From positions 1 through 64,000 of the forward strand of contig CANFXR010000002.1 of NCBI GenBank assembly GCA_947451035.1: a stretch of 64,000 bases of DNA. Reading direction: 5' to 3'. The translations under genes were made by a program, and so were the position numbers. This document shows, piece after piece, positions 40,585-51,521 of the stretch. Below the pieces are notes generated by a model. It was not told the origin of the DNA, did not search any database, and saw nothing but the letters and a program-made list of their open reading frames with translations. This stretch comes from Burkholderiales bacterium. GTDB lineage: Bacteria; Pseudomonadota; Gammaproteobacteria; Burkholderiales; Burkholderiaceae_C. Positions within the stretch are counted from its first letter, which is position 1. Each line of letters opens with the position of its first letter.

Positions 40585-41216
40585 CCGACACACGCACCGC
40601 CGCGGACATCGCCGCCGTACTGCATCCCTTCGGCCCGCGCAGCATCCACGCGCACGTCAGCCGGCCCATCTTGCAGCAGCTGTGCGAGTCGGGCGCTCAC
40701 ACGGTGATGGAGATGGGCTGCGGCAACGGCTGGTTCACCGCCGCACTCGGGCGCTGCGGCTTCGATGTGGTCGGCGTCGACCGCAACCAGGCCCTGCTCG
40801 AGAGGGCGGCCAGTGATCACACCGGTGTGCGCTTTCGGCATTGGGATCTGGCGCAAGCCGCCGAACCTGGCCTCACGGGCCGCTTCGATGCGGTGGTGGC
40901 GATCGACGTGATCGACCACATGGCGCAGCCGCGCAAGCTCGTCGAAGCCGCGCTGCACGTGCTCAAGCCCGGCGGCGTGCTGATCGTCACCGCGCCGTAC
41001 TACGGCTACTTGAAGAACGTGGCGCTGGCCCTCACCGGGCGGTTTGATCTGCGCTGGGACCCGCTGCTCGAAGAAGGGCGCCTGAAGTTCTATTCGCGCG
41101 CCACGCTCACGGCCTTGCTCAGTGAATTCGAGTTGCGCGACGTGCAGTTCAGGACCGTGGGGCGCATTCCGGTGATCGCGCGCTCGATGCTCATCTCGGC
41201 CGAGGCGCCCGACTGA
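40581..41216 (+). CDS. SAM-dependent methyltransferase
   Basis: HTVMEMGCGNGWFTAALGRCGFDVVGVDRNQALLERAA...VVAIDVIDHMAQPRKLVEAALHVLKPGGVLIVTAPY. Confidence 0.9.
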   Translation: MTDTRTAADIAAVLHPFGPRSIHAHVSRPILQQLCESGAHTVMEMGCGNGWFTAALGRCGFDVVGVDRNQALLERAASDHTGVRFRHWDLAQAAEPGLTGRFDAVVAIDVIDHMAQPRKLVEAALHVLKPGGVLIVTAPYYGYLKNVALALTGRFDLRWDPLLEEGRLKFYSRATLTALLSEFELRDVQFRTVGRIPVIARSMLISAEAPD

Positions 41217-41241
41217 CACCGCCCGCATTCGTCTGAGGGTG

Positions 41242-41255
41242 GGCCCCGCGGGGCC
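41242..41255. terminator. GC-rich perfect palindrome between convergent genes (possible bidirectional termination structure)
   Basis: GGCCCCGCGGGGCC; no convincing U-tract. Confidence 0.35.
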
Positions 41256-41262
41256 GTTGCCT

Positions 41263-43698
41263 TCAGCGCAGTTCGATCGTGCCGCCCATGGCGCCGCGGC
41301 CGCGCAGGTCGGCGATGTCGTCCCAGCCGTCGATGCGCCAGCGGTGCACGCCGCCGTGGGTCGACTCGTCGTTGTGATACAGGTACAGCCGGCTGCCGTC
41401 GCGCACCAGCGTCGGGCTGAAGGCGTTGCCGCTGCGGCCCGCATCCTGGGCTGGCGCCTCGCGCGTGGAAGGCTGTCCGAACTGCCCGATGAACAGCCCG
41501 CTCTCGTCGAAGTGCATGAACTGGTTGGCCTGCCCGGTGCGCCCGGTTGTCAGGTCCTTGTAGAACTCGCCGTGGTAGCCGTAGACGATGTGGCGACCCT
41601 GGGCCCACACCGCATTGCCGCCGTAGTTGATCGTGCCATCGAGGCGCTTGGTCTGGAAGCTGCCCTTGCCGTCGAGCGCGCCGGTCGGGCTGGCCTGCCA
41701 CAGCCAGTCGTCGGCGCCGGCGGCAGCCGCACCCAGGTGAAAGCCTTCGTTGCCCTCCACCGACTGGTCGAGGAACACCACCCGGCCCGATGCGCTCACC
41801 GGAAAGCGCGGTGGCAGCAAGCCGCTGAACGCGCCACGGAACCACGGTGAGCCGGCCGACGTGGGCACGCTGGCCAGCGCGGTGGGCTCGCTTGACCACA
41901 CCGGGTCGCCAGCGGCATCGAAGCCCTTGAGCGGCAGCCGCAGCACCGTCTGGCGGCCGGGCCCGGTGAGGCAATAGCCGAGATCGCCGTTTTCGTAGAG
42001 CACCTTGGCGCTCATGCGCGGCATCGGCGCGGCCAGCGGCTTGACCACGCGCAGCGGCCCGCTGGCCGGCAGCTCGACGAGCGTCTGGCGGCCGCGGGCC
42101 GACAGCATGCCGTAGGTGCGTCCGTTGGCCAGCGTCTCGACCGAGGCCAACCCGCCAAAGCCGCTGTTGGCGGTGTGCTCGTCCGTCAACGCCGCCGGCA
42201 GAGCGGCCAGCCAGTTGCGCACCAGTTTCCACGAGCCGGCTTGCAGCGGCGCGTGGCCGTCGACGTCGAATTCGAGAAAGTTGGCAAACACCCGCCGCGG
42301 GTTGCCGTGGTCGACGGTGGCGGCGTACGACGCGGGCAGGTAGGCGATGTGTTGATCGCTGCGGGCACCCGCCGGCGCGCCGGCGCGAAACCGCAGCATC
42401 CGGTTGTTTTGCGTGTCCACCACCCACACCGAGCCGTCCGCGCTCACGCCTACCGCGGTGCGCTCCTGATCGCGGGTCGCCCCGAAAAACAGCTTGTCGC
42501 CGCTCACCGTGGGGTCGCTGCCGTAGCCGAGCGCCACGCCGATCACCTGCGCGGCCTGCCCCTCGCGGTCGAATTGCTTGAGCTGCTGGCTGGCCCCGCC
42601 GTCGGCCACCCAAACGCCGTCGTCACCCGCTTCGGCGGTACCCAGCGCCAGCGGGCGCTCCAGGGCGCTGATGGTGGCGGCCACGCGCGGCTCGCCGTCC
42701 AGATCGGTGTAGCGCAGCACCGTGCGCCCCGAGATGACCCACAGGTCGCCCGCCGGCGACATGGCGAGCTGGTTGAGCGCCTTGGGCTGCAGCCGCACGG
42801 CGATTTCGCGCACCAGCGCGCCGCTGGCCTTGTCGAACAGCCGGATCCGGTTTTGTCCGCCATGCGCCACCGCCAGCAGGCGGCCGCGCCGTTGCACCGC
42901 CAGTCCCGTGGGCGCATCGCCGGCCTCGGTGTGCAGGTCGATCACGCTGGCGTAGGTCTGGTCGGGGTAGCAGGTCTTGCCATCCGGGCGGAAGTTCAGG
43001 CACACCGGCGCGCCGGCTGTGAAGACCGCCCGCGCCGAGGTGCTCAGGTCAAGGGCGCCGATGAACGAACTGTGCGACAGGCCCCCCGTGTTGGCCCAGT
43101 ACATGCGCACGCCGTCCGAGGCCAGCATCGCGTAGCTCACGAACGGATCGGTGGAGGTGAGTGGGCGGGTGTCGACTTGCGGTGTGCCCGGCGCAAAGCC
43201 ATGGATGCCGGGCTGGCCCTCGTTGTAGCCCACGGCGTAGTAGATGCGACCGGCCACCGGCACGATGCTCGTGGGCGGCAGGAACGAACGGTGGACCGAC
43301 GGCCCGCCCGCTGCAGTGCTGCTGTTGCCGATCACGCCTTCCCACACATAGGCCACGCGGTGGTGGATGAGCCTGAACTCGACATCGGCGGGCGGCACCG
43401 GCTGCCCCTGATCGTCGCGCCCGTCCCAGGTGCGCCGTTGCGCGCCGGCGGGCAGCGGCTCGGCGCGCCACAAGGTGCGCAGCAGCCGGCCCTGCAAGTC
43501 GTAGACCCCGGCGCTGGTGGTCGCCGATCGCGGCAGCGTGAAGTGCCAGACGGTGTCTGTCGTGCTGCTGCGCGCAGCGTGTGAGGAGGATGCCGGCGTG
43601 TCGCCTGGGTCAGGCTGCGCCGGGGTGGCCAGAGCGCTGCTGATCGCCAGCACGCCCAGCCAGGGCAGGGCGTGCGTCCGCAGGCGTCGCATGGGCAC
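41263..43698 (-). CDS. Large secreted beta-propeller-like protein; paralog of 30769-33237
   Basis: 811 aa; shares YVWEGVIGNSS, YNEGQPG, LTSTDPFVSYAM, MYWANTGG, GDLWVISG, GVWVADGGASQQLKQFD, LVELPASGPLRV, YENGDLGY, DGTINYGG, HIVYGY, ANQFMHFDESGLFIGQFG with the first propeller protein. Confidence 0.82.
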   Translation of the reverse strand: MPMRRLRTHALPWLGVLAISSALATPAQPDPGDTPASSSHAARSSTTDTVWHFTLPRSATTSAGVYDLQGRLLRTLWRAEPLPAGAQRRTWDGRDDQGQPVPPADVEFRLIHHRVAYVWEGVIGNSSTAAGGPSVHRSFLPPTSIVPVAGRIYYAVGYNEGQPGIHGFAPGTPQVDTRPLTSTDPFVSYAMLASDGVRMYWANTGGLSHSSFIGALDLSTSARAVFTAGAPVCLNFRPDGKTCYPDQTYASVIDLHTEAGDAPTGLAVQRRGRLLAVAHGGQNRIRLFDKASGALVREIAVRLQPKALNQLAMSPAGDLWVISGRTVLRYTDLDGEPRVAATISALERPLALGTAEAGDDGVWVADGGASQQLKQFDREGQAAQVIGVALGYGSDPTVSGDKLFFGATRDQERTAVGVSADGSVWVVDTQNNRMLRFRAGAPAGARSDQHIAYLPASYAATVDHGNPRRVFANFLEFDVDGHAPLQAGSWKLVRNWLAALPAALTDEHTANSGFGGLASVETLANGRTYGMLSARGRQTLVELPASGPLRVVKPLAAPMPRMSAKVLYENGDLGYCLTGPGRQTVLRLPLKGFDAAGDPVWSSEPTALASVPTSAGSPWFRGAFSGLLPPRFPVSASGRVVFLDQSVEGNEGFHLGAAAAGADDWLWQASPTGALDGKGSFQTKRLDGTINYGGNAVWAQGRHIVYGYHGEFYKDLTTGRTGQANQFMHFDESGLFIGQFGQPSTREAPAQDAGRSGNAFSPTLVRDGSRLYLYHNDESTHGGVHRWRIDGWDDIADLRGRGAMGGTIELR

Positions 43699-43714
43699 AG
43701 CGTTCAGACGCAGC

Positions 43715-45028
43715 TCACACCACCGGGAACCCGCGGCGCGCTCCGGCGGCGGGCGCTGGCGACAGCACGCGCAGTGCCTTGCTGGCGTAGGCGTCCCAGC
43801 TGTAGGTTCTGGCCCTGGCGGCGGCCCGTTGCCCCATCAATACGCGCAGCTTCGGGTCACGGTGAAGGCGCTCCAGCCGGTCGGCCAGCGCGTGCGGGTC
43901 GCGCTCGGGGATCACGAAGCCTTCCTCGCCGTCGCGCACCAGGTCGCCCGGGCCGTTGGCCGTCACGATCACCGGCAGGCCGCAGGCCATGGCTTCGAGC
44001 ACCACCAGCGGCATGCCTTCGACCAGCGTGGGCAACACGAACACATCCGACGCTCGGTACCTTTGCGCCAGTGCCGAACGCGTCTGATGGGCCACGTGCT
44101 CGAACAGGTTCGCGAACGGCCGCAAGGGCGCATCGCTGCCCACGATGCTGCCCACCAGCGTGAGTTGCGTATCGGCACGCGCGAACTGCTGGTAGCCGCG
44201 CAGCAGGTACGACAGCCCCTTGCGCTGCGTGAGCTGGCCCGCGTAGATCACGCGAAACGCATCGTCGGCTTCGGCTCGCGGGGTGGATTCGGGCGGCGCC
44301 GGCCGGAAGGTCTGCAGGTCGACGCCGTACGGCACCACCTGCATCTTCGATCGCTCGATGCCCTCGGCCACGAAGCTGTCGGCGGCGTAGGTCGAGCCCA
44401 CCAGCACGGCGTCGGCCAGGCGGATTTCCTCGTCGAGCCGCTCCTCGTGGCCGGCCGGCCAGTCGTCGAAATCAGGCCAGGTGACGGCGAACTCGGGCTC
44501 GCGCTCGTTTTCCTCGAGCCGCATGCGGCGACGATGGCGGTGATGCGCCACCGGGTAGTCGAGCACGAGGCGGCGCTCGCCGCGGGCCCGCGCGGCCTCG
44601 AAGGCCGGCAGCGCGTAGCCCTCGTAGCCCACCACGCAATCGGCATCGACCACATGCCGACAGGCCTCGCCGGCCACGCCCTCGCGCACCGACATGTACA
44701 ACTGGTTGGCCCAGTGGTGGCGGATGTGCGCCGGCAGCAGCGTGAGCCGGCCCACGGTCGCGGCCAGCAAGTCGGGCAGCACGCCGGCTTCATGGGTCAG
44801 GCCGGCCAGACGGGGATCGTCGAGCCTGCGCCGCCCGAAGGTGGTGTTGTAGACATCACCGAGCAGTGGCAGCTCCGAGAGCGTTCGCTCCCACAGCCGT
44901 GACTTGTTCGCATACGGCCGCACGTAAGCCGCCAGCGCTTCCACGTTCACCAGTGCCAGTGCGAGCTGGTTGAGCTCCGGTGAATTGAAGTTGACCACCA
45001 GCGTGCGCGGTGTGGGGGCGTTGACCAT
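43715..45028 (-). CDS. Glycosyltransferase family 4/1
   Basis: DDAFRVIYAGQLTQRKGLSYLLRGYQQFARADTQLTLVGS...DVFVLPTLVEGMPLVVLEAMACGLPVIVTANGPGDLVRDGEEGFVIP. Confidence 0.92.
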   Translation of the reverse strand: MVNAPTPRTLVVNFNSPELNQLALALVNVEALAAYVRPYANKSRLWERTLSELPLLGDVYNTTFGRRRLDDPRLAGLTHEAGVLPDLLAATVGRLTLLPAHIRHHWANQLYMSVREGVAGEACRHVVDADCVVGYEGYALPAFEAARARGERRLVLDYPVAHHRHRRRMRLEENEREPEFAVTWPDFDDWPAGHEERLDEEIRLADAVLVGSTYAADSFVAEGIERSKMQVVPYGVDLQTFRPAPPESTPRAEADDAFRVIYAGQLTQRKGLSYLLRGYQQFARADTQLTLVGSIVGSDAPLRPFANLFEHVAHQTRSALAQRYRASDVFVLPTLVEGMPLVVLEAMACGLPVIVTANGPGDLVRDGEEGFVIPERDPHALADRLERLHRDPKLRVLMGQRAAARARTYSWDAYASKALRVLSPAPAAGARRGFPVV

Positions 45029-45215
45029 GGCCGGCGATCCTAGGGACGCTTTGTGACGGTTCAAAGGCGTGCACCGGCGTGTGCACAGGGCATGACGGCT
45101 GACTCGATACCGCAACATTTGCTGCGTACATTGCCGTCCTTTGACCACGACACCGGGTCGAGCACAGGCGATGGATGCAGCCGATGGCGCGGGGTTCGTG
45201 GATGGCACGCATCCC

Positions 45216-46247
45216 ATGAACATCCTCTTTTGCTCGGTTCCCTTTCACCCGTCGGTCGGCGGCATCGAGACGGTGTCGGCGCTGCTCGCCGAGCGCTTCC
45301 ACCGACTGGGTCACCGCGTGATCCTGGTCACCCAAACGCCCCCCAACGATGCCGAGCGCGATGACTTCGAGGTGGTGCGCCGACCCTCGGCGGCGCGATT
45401 GTTCGAGCTGGTGCGCGAGGCCGATGTGGTGTTTCACAACAACATCAGCTTGCGCCTGGCGTGGCCGCTGCTCTTGCTGCGCCGGCCCTGGGTGGTGGCG
45501 CATCACACCTGGATTCCCGCACGCGGGCTGGCCGGTCGTTTGAAGCGGCTGGTGCTGCGCCATGCCAGTCACATCGCCGTGAGCTGGGCCGTGGCCGACA
45601 GCCTGCCGGTGGACTGCCGCGTGGTGCCCAACCCCTACGCCGACGACGTGTTCGTGCCCATTGAAGGCGTGGAGCGCGCGCGCGAGCTCGTGTTCGTCGG
45701 CCGGCTGGTCAGCGACAAGGGCGTCGATGTGCTGATCGATGCGCTGGCGCTGCTGGTGCGGCGCGGCCGGCGCGTGCGCCTCACGGTGATCGGCGACGGC
45801 CCCGAACTGCCGGCACTGCGCCAGCAGGCCACGCGGCTGGGCGTGGCCAGCCTCATTGACTTTGCCGGCCGGCGCAGCGGCCAGCCACTCGCCGCGTCGC
45901 TGAACGCGCACCAGGTGCTGGTGGTGCCGTCGGTGTGGCAAGAACCCTTTGGCGTGGTCGCGCTCGAGGCCATCGCGTGCGGTTGTGTGCCGCTGGTCTC
46001 GCGCAGCGGCGGCCTGCCCGATGCAGTGGGCGCGGCCGGGGTGGTCGTGGCAGCGGGCGACCGCCCGGCGCTCGCGCTGGCCATCGAGCAGCTGCTCGGC
46101 GACCCGCGCGCACTCGAGCGACTGCGCCGCGCCGGTGCCGCGCACCTGGCGCGCCACACCCGCGAGCGCGTCGCGCACGATTACCTCCAGGCCCTGGCCG
46201 ATGCCTGCGCCACCCATGCTGCCCAGAGCCCCACGCGCGCGGCCTGA
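45216..46247 (+). CDS. Glycosyltransferase family 4/1
   Basis: MNILFCSVPFHPSVGGIETVSALLAERFHRLGHRVILVTQTP...ELVFVGRLVSDKGVDVLIDALALL...VLVVPSVWQEPFGVVALEAIACGCVPLVSRSGGLPD. Confidence 0.93.
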   Translation: MNILFCSVPFHPSVGGIETVSALLAERFHRLGHRVILVTQTPPNDAERDDFEVVRRPSAARLFELVREADVVFHNNISLRLAWPLLLLRRPWVVAHHTWIPARGLAGRLKRLVLRHASHIAVSWAVADSLPVDCRVVPNPYADDVFVPIEGVERARELVFVGRLVSDKGVDVLIDALALLVRRGRRVRLTVIGDGPELPALRQQATRLGVASLIDFAGRRSGQPLAASLNAHQVLVVPSVWQEPFGVVALEAIACGCVPLVSRSGGLPDAVGAAGVVVAAGDRPALALAIEQLLGDPRALERLRRAGAAHLARHTRERVAHDYLQALADACATHAAQSPTRAA

Positions 46248-47748
46248 ACGCGGCGCGGCAGCGGCCGTGCTCGCGCACCCGGGCACGGCGGCGGCGCTCA
46301 GCCCGCCGCGCGAACGCGCCCGCCAGCGGCTGGTGTGGACGGTGCTCACCATCTACCTGCTGGCCATCTTTGAAGGCGCGATCCGCAAATACATCGCGCC
46401 GCAGTTCGGGCAGTACATCTTCTTCATCCGCGACCCGTTCCTGCTCTACGCCTACGTGCTCGCCACGCGCTTTGCGCTGTGGCCGAGCAACCGGGGTTTC
46501 TTTGCGCTCAGTTTGTGGATGTGCGTGGCGGGCGTGCTGCTGTTCTTCATGCAGGCCGGTGTGTTCGGCGTGGACAACATCCGGCTGCTGCTGGGCGTGT
46601 ATGGCTGGCGCGCCTACTTCTTCTATGTGCCGCTGGCCTTCTTGATGGGCGCGCAGTTCCGTCGCGCCGATCTGTTGCTGTTCGCCCGCGTCACGCTGCT
46701 GTTGGCGCTGCCCATCGCCATGCTGGTGCTGGCGCAGTTCGCCTCGCCGCCCAACGCGCCCATCAATGTGGGCGTGGCCGAAGACCAGTCGCTGCAGTTC
46801 AAGAGCGTGGGCATCACGATCGACCGCATCCGCACCACCGGCACCTTCACATCGCCGGCCGGCCAGCAGCAGTTCATCGCCAGCGCGTTCGCGCTGCTGC
46901 TGGCCATGTTGCTGCTGCCCAGGAAGCAGTCGGGCGTGGTGTTTTTTGCCGTCACGGCGTGCGGCGTGCTGACCTGCCTGGCGCTCAGCGGCAGCCGCGG
47001 GGCGATGCTGCATTGCGCCATCGTCGGCCTGGCGGCCATCAGCGTGGCGCTGGTGTCGAAGAACGCGGCGCTCAAGGCCAAGGCGGTGTTTCTGCCCGCA
47101 GGGCTGGTCGTTGCGGGGGTGATCCTGTACCCGATCGTCTTTCCGGATGGCTTCGCCACCTTCATGTCACGCTGGAACGCAGCCGCCGGAGTCGAGGGCG
47201 GCGACAGCGGCATCCTCGTGCGCTCGGTACTCGGCATGGTCGATTTCGTGCGACTGATTGGCGACGTGCCCGTGCTGGGCTACGGCATCGGCTACGGCGG
47301 CAACGCCAGCATCATCCTCAATGCCGAGGTCGACGGCATCAAGCCGGGCTGGCTGGTCGAGGCCGACCTGTCGCGCCAGATGGTCGACCTCGGGCCGATC
47401 TTCGGGCTGGGCTACATCGCGTTTCGCATGGCGCTGGTCGTGTGGCTCGGCATCACGGTGATCAAGGCCACGCGGCGCAGCGCCGACCCGCTGCCGGTGA
47501 TGCTCTATGCCTTTGCGGGGGTCACGATCTTCGCCGGGCAGATCACCGGCAACGGCTCGATCAACGCATATGCGTGGCTGTTCACGGGCTTGTGCCTTGC
47601 GGCCGCGCGCGTGGCCTGCGCCCCATGGGGCCAGCGCATCGCTCGAGTGCCTGTGCCGGCGGCGACGTCGCCCGTGCGCCGGCTTCCACCGCGTGCAGCG
47701 CGAGCACGCCGGCGAGCGCCGCAGCGTCTGGCTGCACCCGCCCGATGA
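46216..47748 (+). CDS. O-antigen ligase/Wzy-like polysaccharide polymerase (multi-TM)
   Basis: [44 protein letters not shown]...[19 protein letters not shown]...[15 protein letters not shown]; start uncertain. Confidence 0.8.
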   Translation: MLPRAPRARPERGAAAAVLAHPGTAAALSPPRERARQRLVWTVLTIYLLAIFEGAIRKYIAPQFGQYIFFIRDPFLLYAYVLATRFALWPSNRGFFALSLWMCVAGVLLFFMQAGVFGVDNIRLLLGVYGWRAYFFYVPLAFLMGAQFRRADLLLFARVTLLLALPIAMLVLAQFASPPNAPINVGVAEDQSLQFKSVGITIDRIRTTGTFTSPAGQQQFIASAFALLLAMLLLPRKQSGVVFFAVTACGVLTCLALSGSRGAMLHCAIVGLAAISVALVSKNAALKAKAVFLPAGLVVAGVILYPIVFPDGFATFMSRWNAAAGVEGGDSGILVRSVLGMVDFVRLIGDVPVLGYGIGYGGNASIILNAEVDGIKPGWLVEADLSRQMVDLGPIFGLGYIAFRMALVVWLGITVIKATRRSADPLPVMLYAFAGVTIFAGQITGNGSINAYAWLFTGLCLAAARVACAPWGQRIARVPVPAATSPVRRLPPRAARARRRAPQRLAAPAR

Positions 47749-47797
47749 GTTCCCCGCCGATCGTTGCCGACCAGGCATTTCCCCAGAAAGCAACCCC

Positions 47798-48731
<934 letters not shown>

Positions 48732-48739
<8 letters not shown>

Positions 48740-49586
48740 CGCACTCCACCCGAACGCACCGGCGCGCCAGCCGCTGGGCGTGATCTTGCTCACCTTCAAT
48801 TCGGCCAGCGTCATCGAGCGCACCTTGCGCGCCGCGCTCGAGGTCAGCCGCTCGGTGTTCATCGTCGACTCGGGCTCCACCGACGACACCGTGGCCATCG
48901 CCACGCGGCTGGGCTGCGAGGTGGTGAACCGGCCCTTCAAGCACTACGCCGATCAGCGCAACTGGGCGATCGACGAGTTCGGCGCGCGCAGCGACTGGCA
49001 GCTGCACCTCGACGCCGACGAGGTGCTTGACGACGTGGCCATCGCCGAAATCCGCCGCGTGCTGGGCGCACCGGGCGAGGCCACCGGCTTCATCTTCCGG
49101 CGGCGCACCTACTTCATGGGGCAGGCGCTGCGCTTTGGCGGCAACGACAACTTCCATTTGCGCTTGTTCAAGACCGGCACCGCGCGCTGTGAAGACCGGC
49201 TGTACGACCAGCACTTCGTGGCCGATCGCCCCGGCGTGCGGCTGCGCGGGGTGCTGCACGACATGAATGTGGGCAGCCTGACCGAGTGGACCGCGCGTCA
49301 CAACCGCTGGAGCGACATGGAATCGGCCGAACTGCTGCGCCCGCACGGCGTGGCCGCCGGCCAGATCCAGGCCCGGCTGTCGAACGACCCGCGCGAGCGC
49401 CGCCGCCTCTACAAGGGCCAGTACTACAAGGCCCCGCCAGTGCTGCGCGTGTTCCTGCTGTTCGTCTACCGCTACGTGCTGCAAGGCGGTTTCCTTGACG
49501 GCCGCGCCGGCTTTTTCTATGCGTTCTTCCAGGTGCTGTGGTTTCGCATGCTGGTCGATGCCAAGCTGCTGGACAAGCCGCAGTGA
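48732..49586 (+). CDS. Glycosyltransferase family 2
   Basis: [88 protein letters not shown]. Confidence 0.92.
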
Positions 49587-50866
49587 GCGTGGCTGCCCTG
49601 ATCACCCGGCGCCGGCTGCTCAAGGTCGGCGGCTTCGCCTCGGCCCAGCTCATCGTGCAGGTGCTGGGCTTTGCATCGGGCATCGCGCTGGTTCAGTTCA
49701 TGGAGCCCACGCAGTACGGCCACTACACGCTGGCCGTGAGCATGGTCGGGCTGGCCGGCGTGCTGCTCGATCTGGGGTTGTCGACGGCGGTGCTTGCGCA
49801 AGGCGGGCCGCTGCACGAGGACCCGGGCGCGCTCGGTGGCCTGGTGGCCGATGCCTTCGTCATCCAGCGGCTGCTGATGCTGCTCGGCGCGCTGGTGCTC
49901 GCGCCGGTGTTCGGCGCGATGTTCATCCGGCAGGGTCTGGCGTGGCCCGAAATGCTGGTGCTGACCGTGCTTGCGCTGGGCTGCGGCGCTTTCAACGTGC
50001 ACAACGCGGTGAGCATGTCGCTGGTTCGCCTGCGCGGTGATCTCGCGATGCAGCAGCGCACCGATGTCGGCGTCAACACCGCCCGGGCATTGCTGGTCGT
50101 GGCCGCCGGCCTGATCTGGCTCGACGCGCGCGTGGCGGTGCTGCTCAACCTCGCAGCGGCCGTGGCCGTGTTCGCGCTGCTGAAAAGCTACCTGGCGAAG
50201 CACGTGGACCATTCGCCGGTGGCTGCGGGCCGCCACAGTGCGTCGCTGTGGGATTTCATCCGCAGGCAGGCGCCCAACTGCGTCTACTACTGCGCCATGG
50301 GGCAGATCTCGGTGTGGCTGGTGGGGCTGTTCGGCAGCGTCGAGCGGGTGGCCGAGGTGGGCGCGCTGGGCCGGCTGGCTGCGCTGTTCACCGTGATCGG
50401 CGCGGTGCTGGGCGCCATGGTGGTGCCGTATTTCGCGCGCGCAACGTCGGCGCGCGAGATGGTCAGCGCCTTCGTCGCGCTGAATGGCTTTTTCGCGCTG
50501 CTGAGCGCCGTGCTGGTGGCGGCGTCACTGGTCTTTCCGCACGCCTTGCTGTGGATCCTGGGCAAGCAGTACAGCGGCCTGGTTCACGAGTTGCCATGGA
50601 TGGTGGTGGCCTCGGCGCTGTCGGCGTGGACCGCCGGGTTGTACGGCGTGGGCGCGGCGCGCGGCTGGATCGTGCCTGCGCTGCTGATGATCCCGCTGGG
50701 CATCGCCACCTTGGTCTTGACGGCCCTTGCGTTCGACATGTCGAGCGTGAGCGGCGTCTTCATGATGAACAGCGCCGTGGCGCTGGTGTCACTGGTGCTG
50801 ACGTTCGGCATGGTCTACACCCGACTGCGGGCCTTGGCCTGCGGCCGCGTGGTCTTGAAGGCGTGA
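49583..50866 (+). CDS. Polysaccharide flippase (Wzx-like, MATE/MVF fold)
   Basis: LKVGGFASAQLIVQVLGFASGIALVQFMEPTQYGHYTLAVSMVGLAGVLLDLGLSTAVLAQGG...; about 12 TM segments; GTG start overlapping upstream stop. Confidence 0.85.
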   Translation: MSVAALITRRRLLKVGGFASAQLIVQVLGFASGIALVQFMEPTQYGHYTLAVSMVGLAGVLLDLGLSTAVLAQGGPLHEDPGALGGLVADAFVIQRLLMLLGALVLAPVFGAMFIRQGLAWPEMLVLTVLALGCGAFNVHNAVSMSLVRLRGDLAMQQRTDVGVNTARALLVVAAGLIWLDARVAVLLNLAAAVAVFALLKSYLAKHVDHSPVAAGRHSASLWDFIRRQAPNCVYYCAMGQISVWLVGLFGSVERVAEVGALGRLAALFTVIGAVLGAMVVPYFARATSAREMVSAFVALNGFFALLSAVLVAASLVFPHALLWILGKQYSGLVHELPWMVVASALSAWTAGLYGVGAARGWIVPALLMIPLGIATLVLTALAFDMSSVSGVFMMNSAVALVSLVLTFGMVYTRLRALACGRVVLKA

Positions 50867-51510
50867 TGCCCATGATTTACCAGTCGATCAATCAGGCGGT
50901 CTTCGAGCGCATCCCGCCGGGCACGCGTTCGCTGCTCGATGTGGGCTGCGGCGGCGGTGTTTTCGGCGCGGCCGTCAGGTCGTCGCGGGCGTGCACGGTG
51001 GTGGGTGTGACCTACAGCGAGGCCGAGGCCGTGCAGGCGCGCCAGCGGATCGACCGTGTCGAGGTGGTCGATCTCAACGACTTCGAGCCGGCGGGCCTCG
51101 GCACCTTCGAGTGCATCGTGTGTTCGCACGTGCTCGAGCACCTGCACGATCCGCAGCAGGTGCTCAGCCGCCTGCGCGCCTGCCTGGCGCCCGGCGGCGT
51201 GCTGCTGGTGGCCTTGCCCAACGTGCTGTTCTGGAAGCAACGGCTCGAGTTCTTGCGCGGGCGCTTTCGCTACACCGACGGCGGCTTGATGGACCGCACC
51301 CATGTCCGCTTCTTCGACTGGCACAGCGCCGATCAACTGGTTCGCGATGCCGGTTTCGAGGTGAGCGAGCGTGTGGCCGACGGGGTGTTTCCGCTCTCGC
51401 GGTTGTTCGGTACAGCGCTGGCCGCTCGCATCAACCGCGCGGCGCTGCGGCGGTTTCCGGGGCTGTTCGGCGTTCAGTTCGTGTTGCGCTGCGTGCCGGC
51501 TGCGGCCTGA
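50866..51510 (+). CDS. SAM-dependent methyltransferase
   Basis: SLLDVGCGGGVFGAAVRSSRACTVVGVTYSEAEAVQARQRID...CSHVLEHLHDPQQVLSRLRACLAPGGVLLVALPN. Confidence 0.92.
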   Translation: MPMIYQSINQAVFERIPPGTRSLLDVGCGGGVFGAAVRSSRACTVVGVTYSEAEAVQARQRIDRVEVVDLNDFEPAGLGTFECIVCSHVLEHLHDPQQVLSRLRACLAPGGVLLVALPNVLFWKQRLEFLRGRFRYTDGGLMDRTHVRFFDWHSADQLVRDAGFEVSERVADGVFPLSRLFGTALAARINRAALRRFPGLFGVQFVLRCVPAAA

Positions 51511-51521
51511 GGTTCACCACC

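Noticed and set aside
45040-45043. CTAG in the divergent GT intergenic region
   Set aside because: Context CCTAGGGACGC lacks the CCGAATGGGCC part.
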